From the NCBI GenBank assembly GCA_958352815.1, contig CATWQA010000003.1, positions 46,578 to 110,577 of the forward strand: DNA of 64,000 nucleotides, in the 5' to 3' direction. The first letter of the stretch is position 1. Every line of letters starts with the position of its first letter. This stretch comes from an uncultured Eubacteriales bacterium (GTDB lineage Bacteria > Bacillota > Clostridia > Monoglobales > Monoglobaceae). A program made the translations under genes and the position numbers. The notes under the pieces are model-generated. The model did no database searches. It was not told the origin of the DNA and saw only the letters and a list, made by a program, of their open reading frames with translations. Of the stretch, positions 25,755-35,773 are shown one piece after another.

Positions 25755-28700
25755 TTACATACCGGCGCGCATAAGAACCGTTGCCACCTCAGACCTTAAT
25801 GCGTTGCCCTTGGGGTCGAACATATTATTTTCCTTACCCATGAGCAGCCCCTTAAGAGTGCAGAACATTACGCCCTCTAAAGCCCAGTCGCTCATTTGGT
25901 CAACATCGGCGTAGTTCAGAGCTATAGCCCATGCGCCCTCCGGTCCTTCGCCCATATAGCGGTAATAACCCAAGAATATCTTTGCCATCTGTTCGCGGGT
26001 TATGTTATCGTCCGGAGCAAAGGTGCCGTCTCCGTTGCCTTCAACCATACCGTTTTCCGAAGCCCACGCTATATAGGGAGCGTAGTATTCATTCGGTTCT
26101 ACGTCTGTGAATAGGTTTTCATATTCCGCACTTGCATCAACCCCTGCGGCACGTCCCAGAACCGTTGCAAACATTCCGCGGGTCATGGGAGCGTCAGGCT
26201 CAAACAGAGTATCACTTGTGCCCTTAAACAATCCATTGTCATAGACGTATTTAACCGCGTCATAGAACCAGTCGCCGCGGCTTACGTCCGTAAAGGGAAG
26301 TCCCGTATCCGCACCGTCGGGGGTCGCCGTCGGCATCGGGGTTGCCGACGCTGAGCCCGTGCTCCAGTTGCCGGTTGACGCGCTTCCGCCGCTTGACGGC
26401 CTTTGAGTAGGCTCCGCTCCGCCCGTCACTGTTACGGTTATGGTTCTCTTGACGGTTGAGCTCGGATTATATGCCGTGATTTCCGCAGTGCCGTTACCTA
26501 CGGCGGTTATCGTTCCGTCCTCCGAAATGTTTGCCACCGCAGCGTCAGAGCTTGAATAAACAATCTCTCTATCGCTTGCATTCTCAGGCATTGCAGACGC
26601 CGAAATCTTCTTGGTCTCTCCCGCGGTCATGGCGATTTCATTTTCGCAGTCGAAAACTATATCTACGGTGTTCGAAGCATTGAGCACCGTGCTTGCGAGA
26701 TAGGCGTTACTGCCCTCCTCAATGTCGAGCATTATCTCCGCAATTCCGTAGCCGCTCAGGTCATCAAAGCCAAAGTCGGGCAGTTCAAACTCAACCTCTC
26801 TGCTTTCGTTGGGTGCGAGAGCCTCCGATGTGAAGGTTCCGTAGGTTTTGGGATTTTCACTGTCAGACTTAGGAGCGCGAGCCGTCAGCTTTATTTCAGC
26901 GGACTCGGCTGCGCCTATATTCTCAAGCTCTGCGGCGAGCATCGGCACTCCGCTGCTGTTATATTGAACGGTAACCTCGTTTGCTACAACATCGGATTTG
27001 TTTTCCGGAGTTATAACCTCACGCCTTGCCTCAGCCTCATGGCCGACCTCGGAATACTCTACGGCAAGCTCAAGACCCTCAAGGCTTTCGGGAACCTCCC
27101 AGGGTACTGTAAACTCCACGCTGTCGCCTGATATTATCTTGTTCTCTCCGCTTTGCTCATATATAACCGTCTCTGCGCCGTTAACAATCTGAACAACCTT
27201 GACTGCCGCACCGTTTGAGGTCAGCATTCCGTTATTCTTTAAATCGAATATCAGGTCTGTCGTTGTTCCCGGCGTAATCGGGGAGTCAAATTCAACCTCG
27301 CCGTCAAACTCAAGAGTGGAGCCGCGCTTATAGGTTGTCATTGCAAGGCTGTTAGGTGACTGCTCAACCCTTCCCTCGTCATTGATCCACTGTTCAAACA
27401 TATTTGAGCACAGGTACATGGTCTCATCTTCATCAAAGGTTACGGTAAACTCATCCATCATCTTATCAAAATCGGTCAGCTTAACTGCGCGACCCCATGA
27501 GCTGTACTCATTTAATGCCGTCTCCTGCTCTTCATCGGTGGCATCTTCAGACAAATCTGCCGATTTCTGGTAAACTGCGCCGTATATCTCCTGCTGAACT
27601 CCATCATCCTCCTCGTTTGTATCAACATCGTTCCAAATCAGATACAGAGCATTATTGTTGTTATTGTAAAGCTCATAGGAACCTATGTTGCAATCAAAAT
27701 AACTTCCGTCCTGCTCATTTGAAAAATCAACCGACGAATTTTCAAAATCTGAGTTTGTCAAACTGTAGAATATGCTGTCGTAATAGGTTTCCTCATCCAC
27801 CGAGCTCGGATCGATTTTATACCAGTCGGGATCCTCCGAATTTGCATTTAACATGCTCTCCATAAGTCCGGCATTTTCAATCTCGGTTACGGCGTTTGAA
27901 ATGTTCACGGTTGTGAACTTAGTATTATCGTTCACCCATGTGAGAAGAAGATCGCCGTCAAAATATGTAAGCTTGGGAGAAATATCGGCGTGGTCATCGT
28001 TTGTAAGTCTGATAGGATAATATGATTTTCCTGTCGAAAGATTTGTAATCAGCAGGTATGCCTCTCTGTCCTCCGACGTAGCCAAGTTGTTATCCTCATC
28101 GACGGTATATGTTGACACGCTGTATACCTCACCGTTGTAATTTGCCGCCTCGGTATCAAAATCGAGTATCAGCGGGTCTGTCAGAACCTCATGGGGAATA
28201 TCAATATAATACTCGGGGCTCCACTCCGTATCCTCGCCGATTTTAAACACCCTGCAAGCAATAGTTGAATAGGTGGCGCTAACATCGATAAGGTCAATAT
28301 CCTCCTCGGCATCGTCTATATCCTGCTTTAGATAATAGCAGAACAAGGTTTCCGTCTCCTCGTCATATCCGATATTCGCATCGCTGTCCAGGAAGTTGTC
28401 CCTTGTGATAACCTCCTTTTCTCCCATTTCGTTAGAGATCGGGTCAATCATGCGGCATGCGATTTCCATGCTTGAAAGCACTTCCTTTTCCTCCGCTTCC
28501 GCACCGAAGGTTTTGTTGGCGTCCGACCAGAATACAAAGATAGTTTCCTCATTATTTACAATTACGGGGTCTGCGTCCGCAGTGCCGTTGTCGTCCACCT
28601 TTTGAGGCTCGCTCCAAACGCCGTCCGTGCTGCAAATGCTGTAGTAGAGACACATAGCGTCCATAGCCTCACGGCTCGGGTCGTTATCGATAAAGAACAA

Positions 28701-31700
28701 AATCTTTCTTCCGTCGTTAAGGGTTGTTATCTGCGGATTGGTTCTCTCAGCAGTATTCTCGCTCAAAATCTGATAGCTTGCCGTATCGAAGTCATCATCC
28801 GCCAGTATAACTTCCGTGCTTTGACCGAACTTGCTCAAATCAGAGTTGCCGCGCTCAAGCTGTCTTATTTCATAGGTGCCATCAGGTCCTGCCTCCGCTA
28901 AGCTTGCCGACTTATTCTTTTTGTAAACTCCGGTGCCTCCGCCGGTCTCGCCTAAGGTGTAATCAAAGCTGAACAGGATTAAATCGACGCCGACGCCTCC
29001 CGAGAGATTCCACAAAAAGCCGTCCTTTGAGTTTTTCAAATTAAATCTGTAAGCTATATCACCCTCAAAAACACCGCGTACGGCAAGAGTTCCGCAGAGA
29101 CCTACTCCGGGCACTATATTAACCCCGGCGCCTACAACTCCCCAATGCTCATCTCCTTTAATTTGCGGGGTGGGCGTGGGCATTCCCGGTTCCAAGGTCG
29201 GCGCAGGTGAACCTGACGCTGATGGCTCCGGCGTTGCTTCAACAAACAGTAAATCCTTTAGGTTTTTTACGTATTTAAAGTCATCATCGTTAATCTCAGC
29301 CGCAGCGTCGCTTTTCCAATTTCCCGAAACATCAAGCTCTTCTTCACCTGACAGCTTCACAAATAGGGGAACCCCGTATACTACCCAATAAAACGTCTTT
29401 GAAAGGTCGGCAACGGTTCCCAAGAAATACTGCCCCAATGCCATTTTATATTCGCCGGGGGCGCCGTCCTCACCCTGCACAAACGTGAAATAGAATGAGA
29501 ACATCACCGTAAATTGAACGCTGAACGCAACCTCCTGGCTGAGCTCCGACAGTGAATCCTCAAAGGCTTTTTCCTTAACCCCATCCTTACGAGGGGTTAA
29601 AACACTGAGCACGTTATCCTTTATTTTCTTGCGTTCTTCAGCGCTTGAACCCGGATCTTCGCTGTAAGCGTCCGCATATTTGTCTCTCAGCTTTTCAAGG
29701 GAAACATCTTTTTTTCCTTCGCTGAATTCCGTTGAGACTACGAACTGCAAATAGTACGGAGCGGTCGCCGAGTCTCCCAGCTTTTGCTTTTTAAAGGTGA
29801 GCTTATCTGCGGAAACTGACGGCGCCAGTTCTCCGAGTATGGGCAATTTCTCAGTGGAGGTGCTGCTGAATTCAAACTTCTGTCCCTCTATCTCAAGCTC
29901 GGGAACGTAGAAGGTAAGCCCGGTGAACACGTCAACGTACCGCCGCTCCTCTTTAGTCTCAACTTGATCATAAGAAACCACTCTGTCTTCCTTATCTATC
30001 AGACTGATGTACAGCATATCGCCGTCGCTCAGCTCCGTGTCCATCTGATACGTGGCGGTAAACCGAATTTGCCCTTTCTGAGCCGCCTCAACTCTTTTTT
30101 CCTTGCGCGCTCCGTTCTTTGAGACAATAGTAAACACAGCGGCTTTAAGCTCTCTGTTATTCAAGTTCACCCCGGCACTGATATTTATTTGGGTAGCCAA
30201 AATGGGTACGGCGTTATTTCTTGTGTCAACCGTGTAATCCCGAATTTGATCCACCGTATAATCTACGCTTGAAACGTACGGAGCCAAAGGCGTGCGTATA
30301 GGCATATTGATTGGGTCGGCATTTACCACCGACAAATCCCGCGTAACCTGAGTCGAAACAGACGTGTGAGTATTCTCATCGTAAACCGTTTCAAAATACG
30401 TTTCCTCTTTTGTGGTCAAGCCTTTGGTTGAAAAGCTGAAGTACGCCACACTCTCCACATCGCCGTTTGAAATATTCAAGGTTATCGTCTCTCCGTCCGC
30501 AGCGTATATACCGTTTATTTCAAAGGTTCCGTTTTCACCGCTGACTGCGCTCCTTCTGTCCACAATATCTATTTCCTGTCCGGAAGCAGTGTTAAACGCC
30601 TTGGTCTGGACGGCTCCGGCCATTATTGTAACTCCCCGAGCTCCCGCCGCTGTTACATCAAAAGCAGAGCTTCTTATGGCGTCGCCCGGTACCGTGATCT
30701 GACCGCTCAGCTTGAAGTAACTCATTTTATTCGCATCGGTTTCAACAACGTCAACCGTCACCTCATTATCGGTTAGGCGTGTTTTAGCTATCACATCTGC
30801 GGCGTTTCCGGATATAACCTCAGAGTTTGAAGATTGGGTAAATACCGGGCGGAGCACTTTGCCTCTTGCCGCCGCCTCCTCAGCCGCCTTTTCGTCTATT
30901 ACCGCCTGTATCTGATACACCTTGCCCACAATCAGCTCTGAGGAATATGATGATGTGCCGATTGATGTGTTCAGCACATAGCCGCCGAGATTTTTCAGTG
31001 CGTCGCTGAGCTGATCCTCAGGAACGGTGTTTAAAATCCGAACCTTTCCCTCTGCGTTTGAACTCAGCCTTACTCTTATATGATTTTGTTGCTGGTTAAA
31101 CAGCGGTTTTAGTACGTATCTGCGCAAGGTAAGCTTAAGATCCGTCACTGCCGCTGTCATATCGCCCTCAACCACGGGCTGGGTATCCGAGGCATTTTTA
31201 TATCCGCTTTCAGAATAGCCGATGTAATAATACTCCGCACTGTCGGGCGCAGCGTTAAGCCTGATGGTATCACCCACATGATATGTATGCTTGCCCACAG
31301 TCAGATTTGAATCCGAGAATTTACCGTGCTCACCTCTGACAACCTCAACCTCGGTATTAATATAATCAAAAATGGGCTGAATTAAAATATCGGTGGAATA
31401 ACCGTCATTGGTTGCGCTAACCTGCTTGGTATTTTTATCAATAAGCGCTATTAACTCCTCGTCTAAGGTTATACTTTGCTTATTATCACCCTTAGGCGTA
31501 TACTCTATTGTGGTTTTAAGGCTGGTTGACGTGCCGATTGTTATTTTATATCCTGTTATTTGTCCCTTTATGGGCTCGCCGTCGGAGGTGGGTCTGACGT
31601 CCATTTGGATGCTTTGACCTGCATAGCGGGTACCGTGACCTTCACCCAGCACAACCGCCGCCGGGAGAAGCTCAATCTCGCCGCCATCTGCCGTCTTGTA

Positions 31701-33020
31701 CGATAATTTATTGGGCTCTGCAAGAGTAACGTTAAACTTTCTGTACATCGCCGCCACGCCGTAGACAAACAACTCGGTCTGCGGGGTCATATTGCTCTCT
31801 TTGTCAACAGCCATAACCTTAACCTTAGAGGCGCTCATCGTAGGCAATTTATTTTTATCCAGAAAAACAATATGCGGTGACGTCTGGCGGTTAAATTGTC
31901 CCGGCGCGTCCATCCTTATGCTTGCAACGGTGCTTGTTCCGTCCAGCATTATCGTCGAAAGCTGACCGCCGTATATGCTCTTGGTTTGCTCCCAATCCGC
32001 CGCTATGTATTGATACGACCGACTGTTATATTTGCCCGACGTTTCTTCAATTCCGGTTATCGGCAGACGCAAGGCAGACGATCCGTTCTTCCATGTACGC
32101 CAGTCATACCAAAACAGACGAGCCCTGTTATTCTCTCCTTCAAAATAGCTGCGTCTCCAGTAATCGGAGCCCGTGAATATACCATACTCTGCGTTTTTAG
32201 TAAAATAGTAGTCTCCCACTCTTACCTCAGGATTGTAATCGGTGTCATAAATACCGCCTATGGAATCGCCGTTTTTATATTTTACCGTATAGGTCTTATT
32301 GTCCAAATTTACAGAAAAGCTTTTACTGTCGCTGTCCTCGGCCAACTCGACCGTTTCATTCTCTTCGGCAAGGGTCGCCCCGCCGCCGGAGGGTATTTTA
32401 ACAGTGGACTTTAAAAAATCTCCGCCCTCTGCGCCCTTAATGTCGCTCAGCTCCAATTCAAAAGCCAGCTCATTATCTCCGCCCCGAGTCGGTATTTCAA
32501 AGGTATATTCCGTTTCATAGGGCGAAAAGGCTATCTCTGCCTCCACCTTTGAAAAGTTTTGGCTCACCACCGCGCTGTTTTCAATTTGAACGGTCTTGAC
32601 CACAGCGGTGCAGAACGAATATTCCGCTCCCGAACGCGTAACCGTGATTACCGCCTTGCTTCCGTCTGCGGTGTATTCCGCCTCCGAAAAGCCGAGCTTT
32701 GAATAAACCGTCGGCTCATCATCGGTTATCGTAATTGAGCAGTTAAGCCCCGCGCCGACAGAGTAACCTTCGCTTGCTTCCCCGAGCATCAAATCAAATA
32801 CTTCATCGCCCTCGGATATATCATCCTCTATAATTTCCACCGTAACGTACTTCTCGGTCTCTCCCGGCAGAAATTCTATAGTTGTGGTGCTGCTTGTTTC
32901 TACATTGTCGCTCAGCTCTCCCAAAGCGCTTTCAAGCATCAGATTATGTATGGGAGTAAATTCGGTTTGCGAGGTCTCACGGGTGGGCTTGCCCGTCTGC
33001 GCCTCCTTCAGCTTTGCCAA
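25755..33020 (-). CDS. Giant SLH surface protein, main (C-terminal) fragment after a frameshift
   Basis: 2421 aa in this frame. The first in-frame start is a TTG without a ribosome site, and the frame really continues the signal-peptide ORF at 33008-33700. It begins with the second half of a Calx-beta domain (EFLPGETEKYVTVEI, DDISEGDEVFDLML). Another Calx-beta-like unit and a very long beta-rich middle follow. A Big2 Ig-like domain (about 2130-2210, YSSSDAAVANISEDGTITAV) leads to three SLH repeats (about 2235-2421, ending FDPKGNALRSEVATVLMRAG). It is a wall-anchored, probably adhesive or scaffold protein. Pro/Thr linkers (PTLEPGMPTPTPQ) separate modules. Confidence 0.85.
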   Translation of the reverse strand: MAKLKEAQTGKPTRETSQTEFTPIHNLMLESALGELSDNVETSSTTTIEFLPGETEKYVTVEIIEDDISEGDEVFDLMLGEASEGYSVGAGLNCSITITDDEPTVYSKLGFSEAEYTADGSKAVITVTRSGAEYSFCTAVVKTVQIENSAVVSQNFSKVEAEIAFSPYETEYTFEIPTRGGDNELAFELELSDIKGAEGGDFLKSTVKIPSGGGATLAEENETVELAEDSDSKSFSVNLDNKTYTVKYKNGDSIGGIYDTDYNPEVRVGDYYFTKNAEYGIFTGSDYWRRSYFEGENNRARLFWYDWRTWKNGSSALRLPITGIEETSGKYNSRSYQYIAADWEQTKSIYGGQLSTIMLDGTSTVASIRMDAPGQFNRQTSPHIVFLDKNKLPTMSASKVKVMAVDKESNMTPQTELFVYGVAAMYRKFNVTLAEPNKLSYKTADGGEIELLPAAVVLGEGHGTRYAGQSIQMDVRPTSDGEPIKGQITGYKITIGTSTSLKTTIEYTPKGDNKQSITLDEELIALIDKNTKQVSATNDGYSTDILIQPIFDYINTEVEVVRGEHGKFSDSNLTVGKHTYHVGDTIRLNAAPDSAEYYYIGYSESGYKNASDTQPVVEGDMTAAVTDLKLTLRRYVLKPLFNQQQNHIRVRLSSNAEGKVRILNTVPEDQLSDALKNLGGYVLNTSIGTSSYSSELIVGKVYQIQAVIDEKAAEEAAARGKVLRPVFTQSSNSEVISGNAADVIAKTRLTDNEVTVDVVETDANKMSYFKLSGQITVPGDAIRSSAFDVTAAGARGVTIMAGAVQTKAFNTASGQEIDIVDRRSAVSGENGTFEINGIYAADGETITLNISNGDVESVAYFSFSTKGLTTKEETYFETVYDENTHTSVSTQVTRDLSVVNADPINMPIRTPLAPYVSSVDYTVDQIRDYTVDTRNNAVPILATQINISAGVNLNNRELKAAVFTIVSKNGARKEKRVEAAQKGQIRFTATYQMDTELSDGDMLYISLIDKEDRVVSYDQVETKEERRYVDVFTGLTFYVPELEIEGQKFEFSSTSTEKLPILGELAPSVSADKLTFKKQKLGDSATAPYYLQFVVSTEFSEGKKDVSLEKLRDKYADAYSEDPGSSAEERKKIKDNVLSVLTPRKDGVKEKAFEDSLSELSQEVAFSVQFTVMFSFYFTFVQGEDGAPGEYKMALGQYFLGTVADLSKTFYWVVYGVPLFVKLSGEEELDVSGNWKSDAAAEINDDDFKYVKNLKDLLFVEATPEPSASGSPAPTLEPGMPTPTPQIKGDEHWGVVGAGVNIVPGVGLCGTLAVRGVFEGDIAYRFNLKNSKDGFLWNLSGGVGVDLILFSFDYTLGETGGGTGVYKKNKSASLAEAGPDGTYEIRQLERGNSDLSKFGQSTEVILADDDFDTASYQILSENTAERTNPQITTLNDGRKILFFIDNDPSREAMDAMCLYYSICSTDGVWSEPQKVDDNGTADADPVIVNNEETIFVFWSDANKTFGAEAEEKEVLSSMEIACRMIDPISNEMGEKEVITRDNFLDSDANIGYDEETETLFCYYLKQDIDDAEEDIDLIDVSATYSTIACRVFKIGEDTEWSPEYYIDIPHEVLTDPLILDFDTEAANYNGEVYSVSTYTVDEDNNLATSEDREAYLLITNLSTGKSYYPIRLTNDDHADISPKLTYFDGDLLLTWVNDNTKFTTVNISNAVTEIENAGLMESMLNANSEDPDWYKIDPSSVDEETYYDSIFYSLTNSDFENSSVDFSNEQDGSYFDCNIGSYELYNNNNNALYLIWNDVDTNEEDDGVQQEIYGAVYQKSADLSEDATDEEQETALNEYSSWGRAVKLTDFDKMMDEFTVTFDEDETMYLCSNMFEQWINDEGRVEQSPNSLAMTTYKRGSTLEFDGEVEFDSPITPGTTTDLIFDLKNNGMLTSNGAAVKVVQIVNGAETVIYEQSGENKIISGDSVEFTVPWEVPESLEGLELAVEYSEVGHEAEARREVITPENKSDVVANEVTVQYNSSGVPMLAAELENIGAAESAEIKLTARAPKSDSENPKTYGTFTSEALAPNESREVEFELPDFGFDDLSGYGIAEIMLDIEEGSNAYLASTVLNASNTVDIVFDCENEIAMTAGETKKISASAMPENASDREIVYSSSDAAVANISEDGTITAVGNGTAEITAYNPSSTVKRTITVTVTGGAEPTQRPSSGGSASTGNWSTGSASATPMPTATPDGADTGLPFTDVSRGDWFYDAVKYVYDNGLFKGTSDTLFEPDAPMTRGMFATVLGRAAGVDASAEYENLFTDVEPNEYYAPYIAWASENGMVEGNGDGTFAPDDNITREQMAKIFLGYYRYMGEGPEGAWAIALNYADVDQMSDWALEGVMFCTLKGLLMGKENNMFDPKGNALRSEVATVLMRAGM

Positions 33021-33700
33021 ATCGCTCTTGCCGTCGTCAACGCTTTCGGCTTCCGCCGCCTCAACGCCGCTCTCTGTTTCTGTCTCTGCCCCGGGGTTTC
33101 CACACTGTCCTTTTCATCGGAAACAATTCTTTCTGCCTTGGGCTTTATCTCCTCTTGTCCGCTCTCCTCCTCGGCAGGCAGAACGTTTAAATCATATTTC
33201 TCAGCTTCTTCCGATTTTTCCGTGCCGCCCTCTGCCGCTTCATCCTCTTGGGCGGGCGTCTCGTCCTCTATTCTTTCGCCAATCTCCTCCATAGCGTCCT
33301 CAAGCTCAGCATAAAGCTCGCTTTGCTTCTCTTGATCCGCCGATTGCTCAAACAGGGTTCCGCTCGTCTCGGAAGCGTCGGCTGCTTCCCCCGCCACGGA
33401 TATTACGTAATCCTCCCCGTATGCAGCGGAAACGTCCACGGTTTTAAGCTCAACAGAAGCGGCGTCATCCGCTAAGCCGCTGCGCACCACGACCACCGTG
33501 TATTTTCCTCTTTCGTCAACCGCCGCGCTCTGAGTTGCTATAGAGAACATATTATCTCCGTCTTCGGGATATACATACTCAAGCATAACCGCTTCCTCGC
33601 TGCTTGAAGCAAATCCCAATACGGGCATACAGCTCACCAGCAAGGCCGCGCAAAGCACAAGGGCTGTAAAACGCATTCTTATTCTTGATTTTGCCGCCAT
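33008..33700 (-). CDS. N-terminal fragment of the giant SLH protein (signal peptide and half Calx-beta)
   Basis: 230 aa with an AGGAGG ribosome site. A signal peptide (about 1-31) is followed by the first half of a Calx-beta domain (KYTVVVVRSGLADDAASVELKTVDVSAAYGEDYVI) and an acidic Glu-rich linker. The last about 32 residues turn suddenly Arg/Lys-rich. Reading the other frame from the CCCCGGGG run (33089-33096) restores an acidic sequence (AETETESGVEAAEAE) that runs into the downstream ORF. One base is therefore missing or slipped here, and the intact protein would be about 2650 aa. Confidence 0.8.
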   Translation of the reverse strand: MAAKSRIRMRFTALVLCAALLVSCMPVLGFASSSEEAVMLEYVYPEDGDNMFSIATQSAAVDERGKYTVVVVRSGLADDAASVELKTVDVSAAYGEDYVISVAGEAADASETSGTLFEQSADQEKQSELYAELEDAMEEIGERIEDETPAQEDEAAEGGTEKSEEAEKYDLNVLPAEEESGQEEIKPKAERIVSDEKDSVETPGQRQKQRAALRRRKPKALTTARAIWQS

Positions 33701-33904
33701 TTAACTGCCTCCTATCTTAATAATATACCATTGTTCTCATTATATCATACTTGGGTAAAATAAGGACAAATAAATAGTCCCAAAATTAAACTTTTTATTT
33801 TGTTAATTCTAACCAAATCATTTTTCATGCCCTTTGTCAATGGTAACGGATAACAATATGTGATATAATAAATCATGAGAGAATTAAGCAAGGGAGATAA
33901 TGTA

Positions 33905-33937
33905 ATGAGAAAAGCTGTTTTATTTATCGCAATGAGC
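33905..33937 (+). pseudogene. 5' stub of a dihydrofolate-reductase-like gene cut by a repeat
   Basis: AAGGGAG precedes an ATG, and the first eleven codons read MRKAVLFIAMS. That matches, from memory, the start of RibD-C/dihydrofolate-reductase-like proteins, which continue LDGYIA. Here the sequence passes directly into the dispersed repeat (GCCGCGGCGGCAATG), and the frame stops at about 33992. The rest of the gene is absent from the window. The family assignment rests on eleven residues. Confidence 0.4.
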
Positions 33938-34145
33938 CGCGGCGGCAATGTTGCCAAAGCCTTTATCAAAATTTTGTTGGGGTTTGGGGCGTAGCCCCAA
34001 TCGGTTTCTCCGAAGGGGAAAACCGACACCGCCCGGGTCTGGCTGTGCCCGTATGCAAACGAATGTGATTATTCAAATTTACGGGTTCAGATATAAATAG
34101 GCGCACAATTTGTAGGGGGCGGATTCCTATACGCCCCGCAGATAA
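33936..34145. repeat. Mosaic repeat block
   Basis: Modules in order: CCGCGGCGGCAATGTTGCC, AAAGCCTTTATCAAAATTTT, GGGGTTTGGGGCGTAGCCCC, a GGTTTCTCCGAAGGGGAAAACC hairpin, and a type B unit (GTAGGGGGCGGATTCCTATA, then CGCCCC) at about 34111-34139. All have counterparts at 2.4, 14.9, 34.6 and 46.5 kb. Confidence 0.6.
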
Positions 34146-34212
34146 ACCAACATGAATATATAAAATAACAGGGATTATAATTTAAATAATAAAGTTTTAG
34201 TTATTACAGGCC

Positions 34213-34467
34213 CTATGCTTCAATAGTTTTAAGCAGCTTATAGGGCTCGATCTCTAAAGCGTTTGCAATATCAAAAAGCACCTCCAGAGAAAAGGGTCGT
34301 ACTATTCCCGCCGCCTCGATTGCGCTGAGGTGCGACCTGCTTATCCCCGACTTCTCCGCAAGCTGATCCTGAGTGAGCCCCTTCCTCTTTCTGTAAAAGG
34401 AAATATTGAACCCAACCTCCACATATTTATCTATATTTTCAAAAGATATTCTCTTGGACTTTGACAT
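34213..34467 (-). CDS. Small XRE-family DNA-binding protein
   Basis: 84 aa from the ATG at 34467. A longer in-frame reading exists upstream but is made of repeat DNA. The HTH_3 fold is complete: FYRKRKGLTQDQLAEKSGISRSHLSAIEA, then VLFDIANALEIEPYKLL. It probably represses a nearby promoter or acts in trans. No partner toxin or operon gene is adjacent. Confidence 0.85.
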   Translation of the reverse strand: MSKSKRISFENIDKYVEVGFNISFYRKRKGLTQDQLAEKSGISRSHLSAIEAAGIVRPFSLEVLFDIANALEIEPYKLLKTIEA

Positions 34468-34574
34468 TTTCTCACATCCCGTTAATATACTATAACAAAA
34501 ATGCAAGAAATATAAATTATCTGTTAGGAATATATTGCTTTTTATTAAATAGCATAATATAATAGATAATATAA

Positions 34575-34960
34575 CTGTTCGCCGAGCCCGGTTCCGCCCG
34601 CCAGGCCCGGGCGGTGTCGGTTTTCCCCTTCGGGGAAACCGATTGGGGCGTTGCCCCAAACCCCTGTACATGCAATTACACCACATTATAATTTTGATAA
34701 AGGCTTTGGCGACATTGCCGCCACGTCGTCGCACTATGCCTTCTTGCTCGCCGTGCCTACTCGGCACGGCTTCGCTTTTACAGGCATGTGCTCCTCATTT
34801 CCCAAAAATCTCTAATTTTTGGGAAGGAGGAGGGGCAAGGAAGCGGGCGAATGTTTTTCTTGCCAAAGAAAAACGGAGTTTAGCGAACTTTGCTCCGACG
34901 AGGGCTCGGCAATGGTTTCAAAGGCAAAGCCTTTATCAAAATGGGAAGGGTTTAAATATA
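34575..34960. repeat. Largest mosaic repeat block of the window
   Basis: About 390 bp with no gene. Modules: CCGGGCGGTGTCGGTTTTCC, CCTTCGGGGAAACC, GGGGCGTTGCCCC, TTTTGATAAAGGCTTTGGC, a GTGCCTACTCGGCAC hairpin, CTTTTACAGGCATGTGCTCC, an AAAAATCTCTAATTTTTGGG hairpin and CAAAGGCAAAGCCTTTATC. It reads as the fusion of two elements in opposite orientation. Confidence 0.6.
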
Positions 34961-35398
34961 TAAAGTTTTAACGTTTACACGGTACTACGTGTTAAAGAGT
35001 TGAACACACATTAATCAATTTGCATTTGCAAAAATTGCCGATATAGTCAACAAACAGAGCAAAAAAAAAAACTCTCCGTTTTCTTAAAACATGGTGCGCC
35101 GAGGCGCTGAATTTTGACATAATTTAACATTTTATTTATTTTAATTTTATGATTATATGTTGTTTTATCCAAATCAAGAATTTATACTTCAAAAACAACT
35201 ATATATTGTTAGTTTTTAAATTAACTCGTCCTTAGTTATTTCATAAATATTACAGCCCTACCGCTCCTAAAGGTTTTAAACGCCGAGTTTTCGGCAAAAT
35301 CCTTAAGCTTCTCCTGTATTACAAAACAAAATTTGAATTTACATATACACTATTGTATTATATTTCCATAATACACAACTTAATTAGGAGAATATCAA
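34961..35398. other. AT-rich 438-bp gap
   Basis: No gene or repeat module is seen. It includes a run of ten A (35063-35072) and, at the right end, the promoter of the next small gene. Confidence 0.5.
35333..35361 (+). promoter_or_regulatory. Promoter of the small gene at 35399
   Basis: TTGAAT (35333-35338) and TATTAT (35356-35361) with a 17-bp spacer, 37 bp upstream of the ATG. Confidence 0.55.
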
Positions 35399-35767
35399 AT
35401 GGTTAAGCAAGACTTTCAAGACCAAAGAGACGAAATTATTTCTAAAGTCATCAAGTTCGATACTGAAGATAAGTGCGGCTCCTTGTATACGACCGAATGT
35501 CGTATTGAAGGGTTTCTGAAATGTTCTTATATTGCCCGCACCGATGATGACAAAACTTTTTACGTAGAATACCGCCTGACAGAAAACGAAAACAGTACGC
35601 GGCCTCTGGGTATCAAAACGATTATACTTGACGATCATCGAACCATCATGGACGAATATACCGTTGATAATAAGTTCTTCACATTGGACGAAAGCATAAA
35701 AGCCATGAAGCTTATGGCAAGGTATACCATCTTTCCATACACCGGCGAGGAACTGTTTCAGGAGTAA
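35399..35767 (+). CDS. Small soluble protein of unknown function
   Basis: 122 aa, not recognised. It has a TAGGAG ribosome site and its own promoter. The sequence is acidic, mixed alpha/beta, without membrane helices or cysteine motifs (only two Cys). There are alternating strand-like segments (CGSLYTTECRIEGFLKCSYI, FYVEYRLTENENS) and a C-terminal helix (DESIKAMKLMARYTIF). It ends 6 bp before the convergent ClC gene. Confidence 0.65.
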   Translation: MVKQDFQDQRDEIISKVIKFDTEDKCGSLYTTECRIEGFLKCSYIARTDDDKTFYVEYRLTENENSTRPLGIKTIILDDHRTIMDEYTVDNKFFTLDESIKAMKLMARYTIFPYTGEELFQE

Positions 35768-35773
35768 CCTGAA

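Larger units (their letters stand above)
33701..34212. other. 512-bp gap with a gene remnant and repeats
   Basis: From left to right: the promoter region of the giant gene (minus-strand TATAAT at 33744-33739), an apparent gene start at 33905, and the mosaic repeat block from about 33936. Nothing else is supported. Confidence 0.55.

Noticed and set aside
33080..33100. Programmed -1 ribosomal frameshift in the giant surface gene
   Set aside because: No X XXY YYZ slippery heptamer with a downstream pseudoknot could be identified. The simple base-loss explanation is preferred, so it is reported only as a frameshift of unknown cause.
33745..34029. Leftward 94-aa ORF
   Set aside because: It consists of repeat modules and intergenic DNA, has no ribosome site, and the same peptide pieces appear in other repeat blocks.
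34468..34767. N-terminal extension of the small XRE protein
   Set aside because: The extra 100 codons are translated repeat DNA with no ribosome site. The ATG at 34467 gives a complete HTH protein of normal length.
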